DNA of 64,000 bases from Congzhengia sp045635085 (GCA_045635085.1 JAZRBM010000004.1:202147-266146), one strand, 5' to 3'. Positions 18,347 to 26,138 are shown, numbered from the stretch's first letter. The notes: generated by a model not told the origin, from the letters alone. Made by a program: numbers and translations.

Positions 18347-19114
18347 ATGAAGATGAAAAAGATTTTAAGCGCAGGTTTGGCAGTAATGATGATTGCTACA
18401 ATGGGTACATCAGTATATGCTACAGAATTAACAGGTGATATGTTAGCTGACGATGCTAAATTAGACATCGTAGCAGGTACATATGATGGTGCAGAATATT
18501 ACTCTGTTGTTGGTACAGTTGATAGTGGTGCACAGGATGCTTCTTCAGTAGTTGTAGTTGATGCAGAGGCTACTCAGTTCAAAGTAACAGTTCCAATCGC
18601 TTTGCACGTAGCTCAGGATGCAAATGGTGATAAGACTTATGAAGATGCTATGGGTGAAGATTTAACAGGTGCAGCAAAAGTTATCAACGAATGTAATTTA
18701 GGTCAGGTTAGAATTGAAAAAGTAACAGTTGTTCCTACAACAGGTTATACAATTTCTGATTTCAATGCGGATTATGCTAATATGAAAGTTAATAGCAAAA
18801 CATTTGGTTTCAAAATCAATGGTGTAGAAGTTGAAACAGACGGTACTGTAATTGCTGCTTCTGCTACTGAAAATGTAATTGCATCAACAGTTGCAGACGA
18901 AGCTGATGGTAAAACAGACGTTGAAAGAATATATGCTGATTACAACTTTGATTTATCAAATGCAGAAACAGATAGTTTAGAAGGTGCAGAGTTCCCTGTA
19001 ATAGCAAGTGGTTCTGTATTACCTATCGACTATGAAGCTAAATTACCTGCTTTCAGTTCAGCAATTTCTGACGTAGTTTATGGCGGTGTAGTTTTCGTAA
19101 TTAACTTCAACTAA
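18347..19114 (+). CDS. Secreted fibre-like subunit sharing its domain with the adhesin
   Basis: A 255-residue secreted protein with a signal peptide (KKILSAGLAVMMIATMGTSVYATE). From about residue 60 it matches the last 145 residues of the 8173 adhesin: ATQFKVTVPIALHV against ASLFQVTVPIRVDV, NECNLGQVRIEKVTVV against NECPLGPVVIEKIKVV, ISDFNADYANMK against IEDFNADYKNMK, then AKLPAFSSAISD against AKLPAQRTAIQD. A roughly 50-residue insert precedes the last motif. Its own promoter, strong ribosome site and terminator suggest an abundant product. I infer a structural subunit of a fibre or surface layer, possibly processed by the SipW-type peptidase. Not recognised as TasA or camelysin by motif. Confidence 0.7.
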   Translation: MKMKKILSAGLAVMMIATMGTSVYATELTGDMLADDAKLDIVAGTYDGAEYYSVVGTVDSGAQDASSVVVVDAEATQFKVTVPIALHVAQDANGDKTYEDAMGEDLTGAAKVINECNLGQVRIEKVTVVPTTGYTISDFNADYANMKVNSKTFGFKINGVEVETDGTVIAASATENVIASTVADEADGKTDVERIYADYNFDLSNAETDSLEGAEFPVIASGSVLPIDYEAKLPAFSSAISDVVYGGVVFVINFN

Positions 19115-19187
19115 TATTCAGTTGAAAACAAAGTATTTATAGTTAAAGAGAGATACTTCAATAAATAATTTATAAAATAAGTGTAGT

Positions 19188-19217
19188 ATGAGGTAGAGTA
19201 AAATCTACCTCATATTA
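19188..19217 (+). terminator. Intrinsic terminator after the subunit gene
   Basis: ATGAGGTAGA and TCTACCTCAT pair around GTAAAA, followed by ATTATTTT. Confidence 0.8.
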
Positions 19218-19329
19218 TTTTGCTCAAATCGTTGACTAATAAAGAAAGGTACGATAGAATTAAATTAGATGGTGTATTTTATGATTAATTTAAAAGACTA
19301 CATATTAGAGCCTATTAGGTTTCAGATAA

Positions 19330-19458
19330 ATGGTAGAAAACACTAATATAAAGTGGATAGTCATAGGCAATAATTTTACTTGTATCCCATTAGGTTGTAT
19401 GGGAGTATTAAAAAACAGAAATGGAATTATTGAAATAGATTATTCAGAAAAATGGTAA
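19330..19458 (+). CDS. Possible small ORF (42 aa)
   Basis: A 42-codon frame from ATG 19330 encoding a peptide with a hydrophobic strand (IKWIVIGNNFTCIPLGCMG). It ends just before the ribosome site of the 19476 gene. The upstream AGG is weak. A 21-codon frame starts at 19280 and overlaps it. Could be a real small gene, a translated leader, or the remains of a larger one. Confidence 0.3.
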   Translation: MVENTNIKWIVIGNNFTCIPLGCMGVLKNRNGIIEIDYSEKW

Positions 19459-19475
19459 GCCAGGAGGATACTAAT

Positions 19476-19721
19476 ATGAATGAAAATATGATTGATGCTT
19501 TGCATAAAAATGGTATGCTTTATTTTCTTTTAGGCTCTATAATAAGTGCAGACAGTATTTTTTCAAAAGAAGATGCGGAAAACTCTATGAAAACTTTAAC
19601 AAAGATTGAAAAAGAGTTAAAAAGTTCTAAATTAAATGATACTGAGAAAACAGAATATACTGATATGATAAAGAAGTGTTATGGAGTATTAGAGGATGAA
19701 TTAAAAAAATATAATAAATAA
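19476..19721 (+). CDS. Small hypothetical protein (81 aa)
   Basis: A short, helical, acidic protein (for example NSMKTLTKIEKELKSSK and EKTEYTDMIKKCYGVLEDEL). No signal peptide or membrane segment. Unrecognised. ATG 19476 lies eight bases after AGGAGG, so an ATG 24 bases upstream is unlikely to be used. A terminator hairpin follows. Confidence 0.55.
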   Translation: MNENMIDALHKNGMLYFLLGSIISADSIFSKEDAENSMKTLTKIEKELKSSKLNDTEKTEYTDMIKKCYGVLEDELKKYNK

Positions 19722-19748
19722 AAAATTATAAACTTTTTTTAAGGCTAT

Positions 19749-19774
19749 AGAGAGGACAAAAACCTCTCTTTTTC
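19749..19774 (+). terminator. Intrinsic terminator
   Basis: AGAGAGG and CCTCTCT pair around ACAAAAA, followed by TTTTT. The left arm belongs to a repeated CTATAGAGAGGACAAA sequence also found at 21986. Confidence 0.7.
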
Positions 19775-19948
19775 TTTGTCATTACTGAAAATCTAAAATT
19801 ATGGAGAGGACAGTTATAAAATAGTCAATAACATAAATATTTTTATTTTAACATAAATTATAGCATGTGTTAGCTATAATTAATAAGAGGATAATATACT
19901 ATATGATAATAATATATAATATTACTACAATAACAATAAAGTTAAAGA

Positions 19949-20100
19949 ACCTAAACAACCAAAATACCCTTGCATCCTCCTGTCTTCGACCATTTAGGTG
20001 TGGTTTGGTGCCAGAGTGTCAAGAATGCCAGAGTGCCAATAGAATGAAGTTAGGTAAACAGGAGCAAGATAGCCAGGAGTGGTTTTTGTATTTTGGTTGT
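19949..20100 (+). ncRNA. Candidate structured non-coding RNA with nested stems and pseudoknot
   Basis: In a 657-base stretch without a convincing gene (19722-20378), nested perfect complements occur. ACAACCAAAATAC (19955-19967) pairs with GTATTTTGGTTGT (20088-20100); CTCCTGT (19977) with ACAGGAG (20058); CTTC (19984) with GAAG (20046); TTGG (20005) with CCAA (20036). ACCTAA at 19949 can pair with TTAGGT at 20050, in the bulge between two helices, as a pseudoknot; TTTAGGT at 19993 offers an alternative partner. The segment is much richer in G and C than its surroundings. Orientation is not proven because the stems would form on either strand. I do not recognise the family. Confidence 0.45.
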
Positions 20101-20325
20101 AATAAGTAATGTTATTTAATAAAGTTGGTTGGTAGAATAATCACATAAGATTATCCTCTCTATAATCTCCTATAGTTATTATTTATAAAATTACATACTA
20201 ATACCACATCAACCAACATTTACTAATTCTTGAAGATAAGGGGGCGCTTTTGTAGCGCCCCCTTATCTCGTATAAATAGAGTGAGAGAATGGTTTATGGA
20301 ATGAAAAAATTATGTATAGAATAAC

Positions 20326-20359
20326 AGAAGCACCCACACTTAATCGTATGGGTGCTTCT
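20326..20359 (-). terminator. Terminator of the M48 peptidase operon
   Basis: AGAAGCACCC pairs with GGGTGCTTCT around a 14-base loop, just past the stop codon of the minus-strand peptidase gene. Confidence 0.6.
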
Positions 20360-20378
20360 TATTTGTATGAGGATTTGA

Positions 20379-21308
20379 TTAAATTGATTTTAATAGTGAA
20401 GTAAACTCATCAGATTTAGTCCACTCTCTTGCTTGGTAAGCCCTTACAGCAAGAAGTGGGTGGCTATCATTTCGTGTAAGCCAATACTCTAATGCTTTGT
20501 TAATCTTCTTATCGTCAGTCATTCCAATATATTCTTCTGCTTGGTTAATAAATAATTCTCTATCTATATCTAAATCAATATGGGTAGTTCCACCTGCAAG
20601 TCTCATCATAGTTTCAATAACAGGGTTGGCATCTTCACAACAAATGGCAGCAACTCTATCAGCAGACAGTTCACTACATCTCAACCAATGGTAAAATGCT
20701 AATTCAAGAGTACTGTCAACAGTCGTGGTAATAAGACCACCAATAAGGGTTTTATTTAAGATATTTTCAAGTTTGTGCATACCCATATGACCTCCATCAA
20801 GAATGAATGTTCCTATGGTATGGTAAAGCACGTGTTTACAAGCAATATGCCCACATTCGTGAGCGAGGACAGCATATATTTCATCGTCCTCTAAACATTC
20901 AAGTAATCCAGAATGAATGGTAATAGTAAACTTTTCAGTTCCATAAGTATAGGCATTAGGTTCTCTATCTAATTTCAAGTATATTTCAGGCATATCAATA
21001 CCTATTTTGGTACATATACTTTTAACCATATAATAGATTTTAGGCATCTGTTTTTCTGTTATATGTATTTTATTTGACATATCAATAATACGTCTTTGTG
21101 GTTCATTCATAATCGATAGTATTTTGCTACAAGCCTTATCAAATAGTGGTATTGCTTTAAGTGCGGCTAAAGCTGCTCTATCAGTTTTATGAATATATTT
21201 CTCACAATCAATAGGAGTGGTAATTCTACTATTCTTTGCAACTATGTTTTTAGTCCATTTTTTGCTTTTATAAGTTCTTAAAAATTGTTTCATATCTGGT
21301 ATTTCCAA
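20379..21308 (-). CDS. M48-family zinc metallopeptidase
   Basis: A 309-residue protein with the M48 zinc site HECGH (His150, Glu151, His154) in the context EIYAVLAHECGHIACKHVLY. Family strands precede it (DMPEIYLKLDREPNAYTYG, FTITIHSGLLECL). The third ligand is probably the Glu in the later SELSADRVAA helix. Unlike HtpX it has no obvious N-terminal membrane helices, and no signal peptide, so it looks cytoplasmic or peripheral. It follows the 21319 gene by ten bases and may work with that membrane-anchored protein. Substrate unknown. The ribosome site before ATG 21308 is poor; translational coupling is likely. Confidence 0.85.
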   Translation of the reverse strand: MEIPDMKQFLRTYKSKKWTKNIVAKNSRITTPIDCEKYIHKTDRAALAALKAIPLFDKACSKILSIMNEPQRRIIDMSNKIHITEKQMPKIYYMVKSICTKIGIDMPEIYLKLDREPNAYTYGTEKFTITIHSGLLECLEDDEIYAVLAHECGHIACKHVLYHTIGTFILDGGHMGMHKLENILNKTLIGGLITTTVDSTLELAFYHWLRCSELSADRVAAICCEDANPVIETMMRLAGGTTHIDLDIDRELFINQAEEYIGMTDDKKINKALEYWLTRNDSHPLLAVRAYQAREWTKSDEFTSLLKSI

Positions 21309-21318
21309 TCTTTTTTAT

Positions 21319-21861
21319 TTATTCATTGTATAAAACTAATTCGTATTTTCTGCCTTTTTTCAAGTCGTAGGTATGTATACTTTCTTTTTCAAACTTCTCT
21401 CCAACAAGTAATTCAGGTGGGAATACTGCACCACTATCTACAACAATAGATTTATCTTCTTGGTCGTATATTTTCCAATGAATAGGGCCATTATCATTAC
21501 TGCTCTCACCATCTTTGTCAAAGGTCTTAACACCTGAAATATAAATGGTAGTTGAGTAATCTTCAAGTGCCCAATTATATTCTGCCTCATATTCAATATT
21601 GGTAATGCTATAAGTATTTCTTACCTTACCAGAACTTCTTAAACTTGACACTTCAATAGGTGTTGTGGGTAATTTAATTTCAATTTTACCATTTGCTTTC
21701 TGTTCTTGCTGAACTTGTTCCATAACTTCTGCTTGGTAATTCTTATCAACATTCTCATTGGTATCTCCACCAAACATTGAAACAACCTTTATAATTGCAA
21801 CAATAAGCATAGCAGCACCAAAACCAACAGATGCCAATATCTTCTTTTGTTCGTCAGTCAT
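21319..21861 (-). CDS. Membrane-anchored protein with extracellular beta domain, partner of M48 peptidase
   Basis: A 180-residue protein with one N-terminal membrane helix (ILASVGFGAAMLIVAIIKVV), a charged linker rich in Gln/Glu, and a beta-sandwich-like C-terminal domain (SYSITNIEYEAEYNW-like strand, IYISGVKTFD, HTYDLKKGRKYELVLY). It has no lipobox. A well-placed AAGGAG precedes the ATG. First gene of the two-gene minus-strand operon with the M48 peptidase. The domain resembles small extracellular DUF folds, but I cannot assign a family. Confidence 0.6.
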   Translation of the reverse strand: MTDEQKKILASVGFGAAMLIVAIIKVVSMFGGDTNENVDKNYQAEVMEQVQQEQKANGKIEIKLPTTPIEVSSLRSSGKVRNTYSITNIEYEAEYNWALEDYSTTIYISGVKTFDKDGESSNDNGPIHWKIYDQEDKSIVVDSGAVFPPELLVGEKFEKESIHTYDLKKGRKYELVLYNE

Positions 21862-21985
21862 TTCTATTTCTCCTTGCCTTTATTTTACATTTTATGATAT
21901 CAATTATATCAAAAAAGGTTGTTAAAGTCAATTAAATGGAGTATTTTAGGCACTTTGCATTAGGAATAATTATATATGGGTAAAT

Positions 21986-22465
21986 CTATAGAGAGGACAA
22001 AGATTTTCACCAAACTTTTTCTAATCGTAGTTTAGTCAGTAGTGATAAGGGTTTTGAGCATTCACCAAACACTAAAAATCAACCTCAATTCTTACTTTTC
22101 CTTGTTATTACTACATTTCTTGATTTATCAGCAATAACACAGAAAACAAGCATAGGTAACATTTTTCTTTTAAAAAAAGGTAATGAAAGTTTAAAAAAGT
22201 AATATTTTTCTAAAGCAAAAGGTAATATAATTTTCATCCTTCCTCTTCCTCTCTATAATCTTCTTTTATTTCTTATAAAATCAGATATATGGGGGCGCTC
22301 TTAAGAGCGCCCCCTATTAAAGTCGTATGGTGAGTGAAGGGTGATTGAATGATGTGTGATGTATAGTGTATGAGTGATTTGGTGATTAAGAGAAATGGTA
22401 AATCATTATAAAAGATTGAAATGGTAATAAATTAGATTACAAGAAAATGGTTATAGAGAGGGAAA
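21986..22465. repeat. Duplicated non-coding module, copy 2 (within an 800-base gene-free gap)
   Basis: The gap 21862-22664 has no convincing gene. It repeats the landmarks of copy 1 in the same order: CTATAGAGAGGACAAA (21986), CCTCTCTATAATCT (22248), the GC palindrome GGGGGCGCTCTT/AAGAGCGCCCCC (22291-22314), then CGTAT and GAGTGA and GAATG. The inverse TTATAGAGAGG returns at 22451. The sequence left of the palindrome is pyrimidine-rich and the sequence right of it is G/T-rich. The two modules bracket the M48 operon. No candidate RNA like that of copy 1 was seen here. Confidence 0.5.
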
Positions 22466-22586
22466 TTATTTAAACCCTAAATTATGCAAAATAATTTAGG
22501 TTATAAAAATAGTCGTATGTTTATAGTTGTAGATATTATTGGTATTATAAGAATAATTTTTTATCAAGGTCATGTAAAAATGGTAA

Positions 22587-22635
22587 GGGACAGTTATAAG
22601 GAGCAAAGGACAGTTTAAATTATATTAAGTATAAG
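22587..22635 (+). promoter_or_regulatory. Element promoter P4 with paired GGACA boxes
   Basis: GGGACAGTTATA at 22587 and AGGACAGTTTAA at 22607, exactly 20 bases apart; 17 bases after the second box is TATAAG at 22630. The spacer ends in ATTAAG. The gene starts 30 bases downstream at 22665. Confidence 0.7.
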
Positions 22636-22664
22636 ATTAAAAATTGGAAAGGAGTTTGATGGTT

Positions 22665-23606
22665 ATGGCAAGGAAAATGGTATGGATAGAGCCAACAATA
22701 GAAAAGTATATCAACGATTGCATAATCGTTGATACTTCTAAAAAGAATAGATTATCAAAAGAAATAATCGTAGAGCAGATATTAAAGACAGTAAGGTTAT
22801 TTACAGTATTAGAGACAGGAAAACCACCACTTACTGATTTGGTATATAATTACAGATTGATTGAGGCCTTGCCTCAAGAAGTGGTAAAAGCAAAGAAAGG
22901 TAAGAAAGCAAAATGGTTGATAGATTTACCATTAACTTATATTTCCTTATCTCCAAAGGGTTTAAATTATTTAGAAGAATATAATGTAAGAGTTTATGAG
23001 AATAAGGGTTTAGAGAGTGTATTCGTAGATAAGATGCTAAAAAACAAAGGGTACATAGATAAGATTAAAGATAGTATCAATAATAGATTAATGGGTATAT
23101 CTCCAAAAACAGATGTATCTACTTCTTCCCTTACCTCTCTTTCATCTCAATCTTCTTTAATAAGTCCTATTGCAGCAAATCCTGCGGATTTGCTGCCCCA
23201 TATAAATGTAAGTGGAGAAATAGAGATAAAAGGGTTAAAGGAATTATTAGATAATAAGGCTATTTCCAAAGATGAGAACCCTGAAAATCGTGTGAAATCA
23301 GATTTTCAAGGAACAAAAGAAATCAAGGAATTAAGGGAATTATCTGATAAGTCAATTAGAGAATTGAGAAGTATCGTAGGTGAATTGAAGGACAATTTAA
23401 ACAGTATGATACCAATGACAACTGATGGTATGTCTCACCCATTATATGATACCTTGACAAGAGTATATAGTTTATATTTCTTGGAGAAGAATGAAACCAA
23501 TATTTATAGAAAGATAGAAACAGTAGAAAATGGTATTGCAGATGCTTATGCAATAGTTGATTTGTTAAAGTTATTAGATAAACATTATGGTAAATTGAAG
23601 AAATAA
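22665..23606 (+). CDS. Hypothetical protein (314 aa)
   Basis: Unrecognised soluble protein, basic at the N-terminus (MARKMVWIEPTIEKYINDCI), with a helical first 140 residues, a Ser/Thr-rich low-complexity linker (DVSTSSLTSLSSQSSLISP), and a C-terminal helical region (KELRELSDKSIRELRSIVGE). The organisation of N-terminal domain, disordered linker and helical C-terminus is seen in DNA-binding or partition adaptors, but no motif supports that. First gene of a five-gene operon under P4. ATG 22665 is favoured by GGAG spacing; ATG 22659 is possible. Confidence 0.55.
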   Translation: MARKMVWIEPTIEKYINDCIIVDTSKKNRLSKEIIVEQILKTVRLFTVLETGKPPLTDLVYNYRLIEALPQEVVKAKKGKKAKWLIDLPLTYISLSPKGLNYLEEYNVRVYENKGLESVFVDKMLKNKGYIDKIKDSINNRLMGISPKTDVSTSSLTSLSSQSSLISPIAANPADLLPHINVSGEIEIKGLKELLDNKAISKDENPENRVKSDFQGTKEIKELRELSDKSIRELRSIVGELKDNLNSMIPMTTDGMSHPLYDTLTRVYSLYFLEKNETNIYRKIETVENGIADAYAIVDLLKLLDKHYGKLKK

Positions 23607-23633
23607 TCATAAAACTTGAAGGGAGAAATTATT

Positions 23634-24047
23634 ATGAAAAGGATTTTAGACACAACTGAATTAATGGTTAATGGAGAGTTATTGAAAAAAGCAATTCTTA
23701 AATATAGTGGTGTTGAGAATATAAATGATAATATTCCTGACTTCTTTACAGTTGGGTATTATCTCAAAGAATGTTATGAGTGTATAGATAAGTTCGTAGA
23801 GTTTTTTGATGACTATGCAGCAAGGGTTGAAAATGCAGATGATGAAATAAGATTATGTGAACAGTATGCATTAGTAATAAGTAAGATAAATGATAGTTTG
23901 AAAGTATTAAATAATTTATCAGAATTAAAAGCAAATTGTGGTGAATTATTTGCTTTCAAAGTTGTTGAAGATGCTGTTATATCAGATATTTATAGTGGTA
24001 TTATACTTAAATATCGTGAAACAGTATTGTTAGAGATTAAGAAATAA
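23634..24047 (+). CDS. Hypothetical protein (137 aa)
   Basis: Unrecognised, acidic and almost entirely helical (for example DFFTVGYYLKECYECIDKFV and SKINDSLKVLNNLSELKA). No signal peptide or membrane helix. Start ATG 23634 with AAGGGAG upstream, 27 bases after the previous gene. It looks like a small helical bundle. Confidence 0.55.
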   Translation: MKRILDTTELMVNGELLKKAILKYSGVENINDNIPDFFTVGYYLKECYECIDKFVEFFDDYAARVENADDEIRLCEQYALVISKINDSLKVLNNLSELKANCGELFAFKVVEDAVISDIYSGIILKYRETVLLEIKK

Positions 24048-24075
24048 GATAGATTTAAGAAAGGATGTGTTAATT

Positions 24076-24195
24076 ATGGTAGATTATATGAATGATATGA
24101 TATTAGAAAATGACGTATGGTATGAGGGTTATGATGAGATAGATAGTGATTTCAATTATTATAATGAGTTAGGGGTTGATATGTATGAGATTTAA
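24076..24195 (+). CDS. Small acidic protein (39 aa)
   Basis: A 39-codon gene starting at ATG 24076 with AAAGGATG upstream. The peptide is strongly acidic and Tyr-rich (VDYMNDMILENDVWYEGY, DEIDSDFNYYNELGVD). Its last codons overlap the start of the next gene, so translation of the pair is probably coupled. The close packing and ribosome site support a real gene. Function unknown; acidity is compatible with a DNA mimic, which is speculation. Confidence 0.5.
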   Translation: MVDYMNDMILENDVWYEGYDEIDSDFNYYNELGVDMYEI

Positions 24196-24829
24196 ACTAT
24201 CAGAAACCTTTGAGGGATTTAAAAGAGAATATTGTGGAGATGGTATTGGTTATATTGTAGAATATCAAAATGGAGATTATGATGTATTATCTGAGGAATG
24301 GGTAAAAAGGAATATAAAAAATTGTGCTAATGCAATCGTATATGACGGTGAAATTATATCCTCAGTATCGAAAGGATTTAGTTTATGTGATTATCATTTG
24401 AATAGAAAAATAAGATTAGCAATTAGGTTCTATAGACTGCTTTCAGTATATGGTTTTGTGTTAGAGTATAAGAACTCTACTCTATATGTTGATGGTAAAC
24501 CAATAAGAAAACAAGGAAATAGTTGGCTTTCAAAATCAAGTAATAGATTACTTGCAAGTGATTATTTTAATTTAAATATGGTATTAAATGCTTTGGTTTA
24601 CACTTTATATACTAAACCAAGATTTCATAAGGATTATAGGATTTTAACTTTCGCCAGAGGTATGCAAGTTGGATTTATGCTCGAAGATGTATCCGCATCG
24701 TTAGATTTATCTGGAAGTATTATAGATAAATTAAATGAATATGATACTAATTTATCAGAAGTAATCAATCCTTATACAAATGAAAAAGTGCTATGTGCGA
24801 TAGATAAGAGTTGTGAAAAGAATAAATAA
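24185..24829 (+). CDS. Hypothetical protein, paralogue of the next gene (214 aa)
   Basis: An unrecognised protein clearly related to the following gene. Both share an N-terminal segment (SEEWVKRNIKNCANAIV against TEEWVRKNIDNMGNIGI), KIRLAIRFYRLL against KIRLACDFYSLL, and a diagnostic strand pair (LYVDGKPIRK against LYVNGKAIRN). No membrane segment. ATG 24185 is chosen because AGGGG lies nine bases upstream; the TTG at 24176 overlaps it. Confidence 0.6.
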   Translation: MRFKLSETFEGFKREYCGDGIGYIVEYQNGDYDVLSEEWVKRNIKNCANAIVYDGEIISSVSKGFSLCDYHLNRKIRLAIRFYRLLSVYGFVLEYKNSTLYVDGKPIRKQGNSWLSKSSNRLLASDYFNLNMVLNALVYTLYTKPRFHKDYRILTFARGMQVGFMLEDVSASLDLSGSIIDKLNEYDTNLSEVINPYTNEKVLCAIDKSCEKNK

Positions 24830-24841
24830 GGGGTTGATATT

Positions 24842-25456
24842 ATGAATTATGTAGTAGCAGAAAGAGATGATGAAGAATTAGATATTATAGACACTCCTTG
24901 TGGCGAAAAACAATATCATATCTTGCATCAAAATGGTAAAGAAAGTTATGAAACAGAAGAATGGGTAAGAAAAAACATTGACAATATGGGCAATATAGGA
25001 ATTAAAGATGGTGTTTTCTTTGAAAAAATGTTTATTGATTTTGGTATGTTTACCTTTCTACAAAACAAGAAAATTAGATTAGCCTGTGATTTCTATTCTT
25101 TATTAAAACATAATTTTAAGGTTGAATATAAAGATAGTGTATTATATGTTAATGGTAAGGCCATAAGAAATAAATATCTTACCAAAGAAAGATTTGGAGT
25201 TTATGATTATATGGATTTAATGGAAGTACATAATGCTCTGTTGGAGAAGTTGTATTTTAAGACCTTAAATAAAAAAGATTATATTTTTGAAATACTTAAT
25301 GATGACAGATTATTAGATATAGTAAATCAGTCGTATAACATTGGTGTATCAGTTGCTTCTTTAAAAGACAGAATGCAAGGAGATGGTATTAGGGTTGAAG
25401 AAGTCATATTGGGTAATGGTGTTTCAGGAGAATTAGATTTGAAGTTAAGTAAATAA
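24842..25456 (+). CDS. Hypothetical protein, paralogue of the preceding gene (204 aa)
   Basis: The second member of a tandem pair, 12 bases downstream, with the same AAGGGGTTGATATT-ATG leader. It keeps the shared EEWVRKNI, KIRLACDFYSLL and LYVNGKAIRN motifs and diverges toward the C-terminus. It is the last gene of the P4 operon, followed by a terminator. Function unknown. Confidence 0.6.
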   Translation: MNYVVAERDDEELDIIDTPCGEKQYHILHQNGKESYETEEWVRKNIDNMGNIGIKDGVFFEKMFIDFGMFTFLQNKKIRLACDFYSLLKHNFKVEYKDSVLYVNGKAIRNKYLTKERFGVYDYMDLMEVHNALLEKLYFKTLNKKDYIFEILNDDRLLDIVNQSYNIGVSVASLKDRMQGDGIRVEEVILGNGVSGELDLKLSK

Positions 25457-25516
25457 TTTTAGATTATTAAGGTTTAATTTATTTTATGTTATGCAGAACT
25501 AAAGAAAAAAGATTTT

Positions 25517-25555
25517 GAGTGAAAAATTATGCAAATATTTTCACTCTATTATTTT
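25517..25555 (+). terminator. Terminator of the P4 operon
   Basis: GAGTGAAAA and TTTTCACTC pair across 12 bases, followed by a T-rich tract (TATTATTTTTTA). Confidence 0.75.
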
Positions 25556-25686
25556 TTATTGTTGTTATATGGGTATTTATGAAAATCAAAATATAAAAGT
25601 CCTTGTTTTGTTGTTATTTCAAAACATTTATAGGTTTATATTAAAATTGATTAAAAAAATAATTTTTTTTTGTGAATTGAAAAAAA

Positions 25687-25961
25687 CTTGACTTAAGCAC
25701 TTTAAGTACGGTATTATATCGTCACAATCCAATCCACATTAAACAAACTATATCAAAAACATTCCACCTTATTACTCATTCTACAACTCCTTTTAGAGTA
25801 TGGTGGGGCTGGTTAAGCCCCACCATCAAAAGAATGTATATGAGGACTGTGATATTAAAAAGATTGGAAAAATTGTTTAGACAGAGATAAATAACCCTCT
25901 TATTTATTGTTATATCAGCATTTTCTTTGATTAAAGGCATCTCGTTTTGAGGTGCTTTTTT
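25687..25961 (+). ncRNA. Candidate small RNA transcription unit in an 850-base gene-free gap
   Basis: The gap 25457-26310 holds no convincing gene. CTTGACTT at 25687 gives a -35 (TTGACT); TATTAT at 25712 is 18 bases on and is preceded by TACGG. Downstream come a C/A-rich stretch, a strong hairpin (ATGGTGGGGCT/AGCCCCACCAT, 25800-25826), and a terminator (GCATCTC/GAGGTGC then TTTTTT, 25937-25961). Promoter, hairpin and terminator in one orientation predict an RNA of about 240 bases. The GC hairpin recalls those at 20234 and 22291 in size and isolation, not in sequence. Confidence 0.45.
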
Positions 25962-26026
25962 CATTTGCTCATTTTAGTCTGAAACCTTACTTTTTATTGT
26001 CATTACACTATTTCAAAAATTATCTT

Positions 26027-26138
26027 TGGACAGTTGTAAATAGATAAGATACTGGTATAAAAAAAGTATAACTTAAGTTTTACTAAATAGATGCATATAT
26101 AGATTTTCTTGGACAGTTATATTTAAATTAAGTGTAAG
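26027..26138 (+). promoter_or_regulatory. Element promoter P5
   Basis: TGGACAGTTATA at 26110, 17-base spacer ending in ATTAAG, and TGTAAG at 26133. An upstream TGGACAGTTGTAAATAGAT lies at 26027, 83 bases earlier, about eight helical turns. The leader to ATG 26311 is about 170 bases and has no obvious structure. Confidence 0.6.

Larger units (their letters stand above)
19745..20320. repeat. Duplicated non-coding module, copy 1 (with GC-rich palindrome)
   Basis: Order of elements: CTATAGAGAGGACAAA (19745), candidate RNA, CCTCTCTATAATCT (20155), then a perfect 15-bp palindrome AGATAAGGGGGCGCT/AGCGCCCCCTTATCT (20234-20268, TTTGT loop), then CGTAT and GTGAGAGAATG. The same order recurs at 21986-22350. 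GTTGGTTG (20124) and CAACCAAC (20210) are a further inverted pair. The GC palindrome has no T-run and stands out in a very AT-rich region. Confidence 0.55.

Noticed and set aside
18347..19114. TasA/camelysin as the name for the secreted subunit
   Set aside because: Genomic context with a SipW-type peptidase is suggestive, but I could not see the camelysin/TasA motifs, so only a fibre-like role is proposed.
19867..20109. An 80-codon frame covering the candidate structured RNA
   Set aside because: No ribosome site, low-complexity start, and a composition explained by the nested complements. Not a credible protein.
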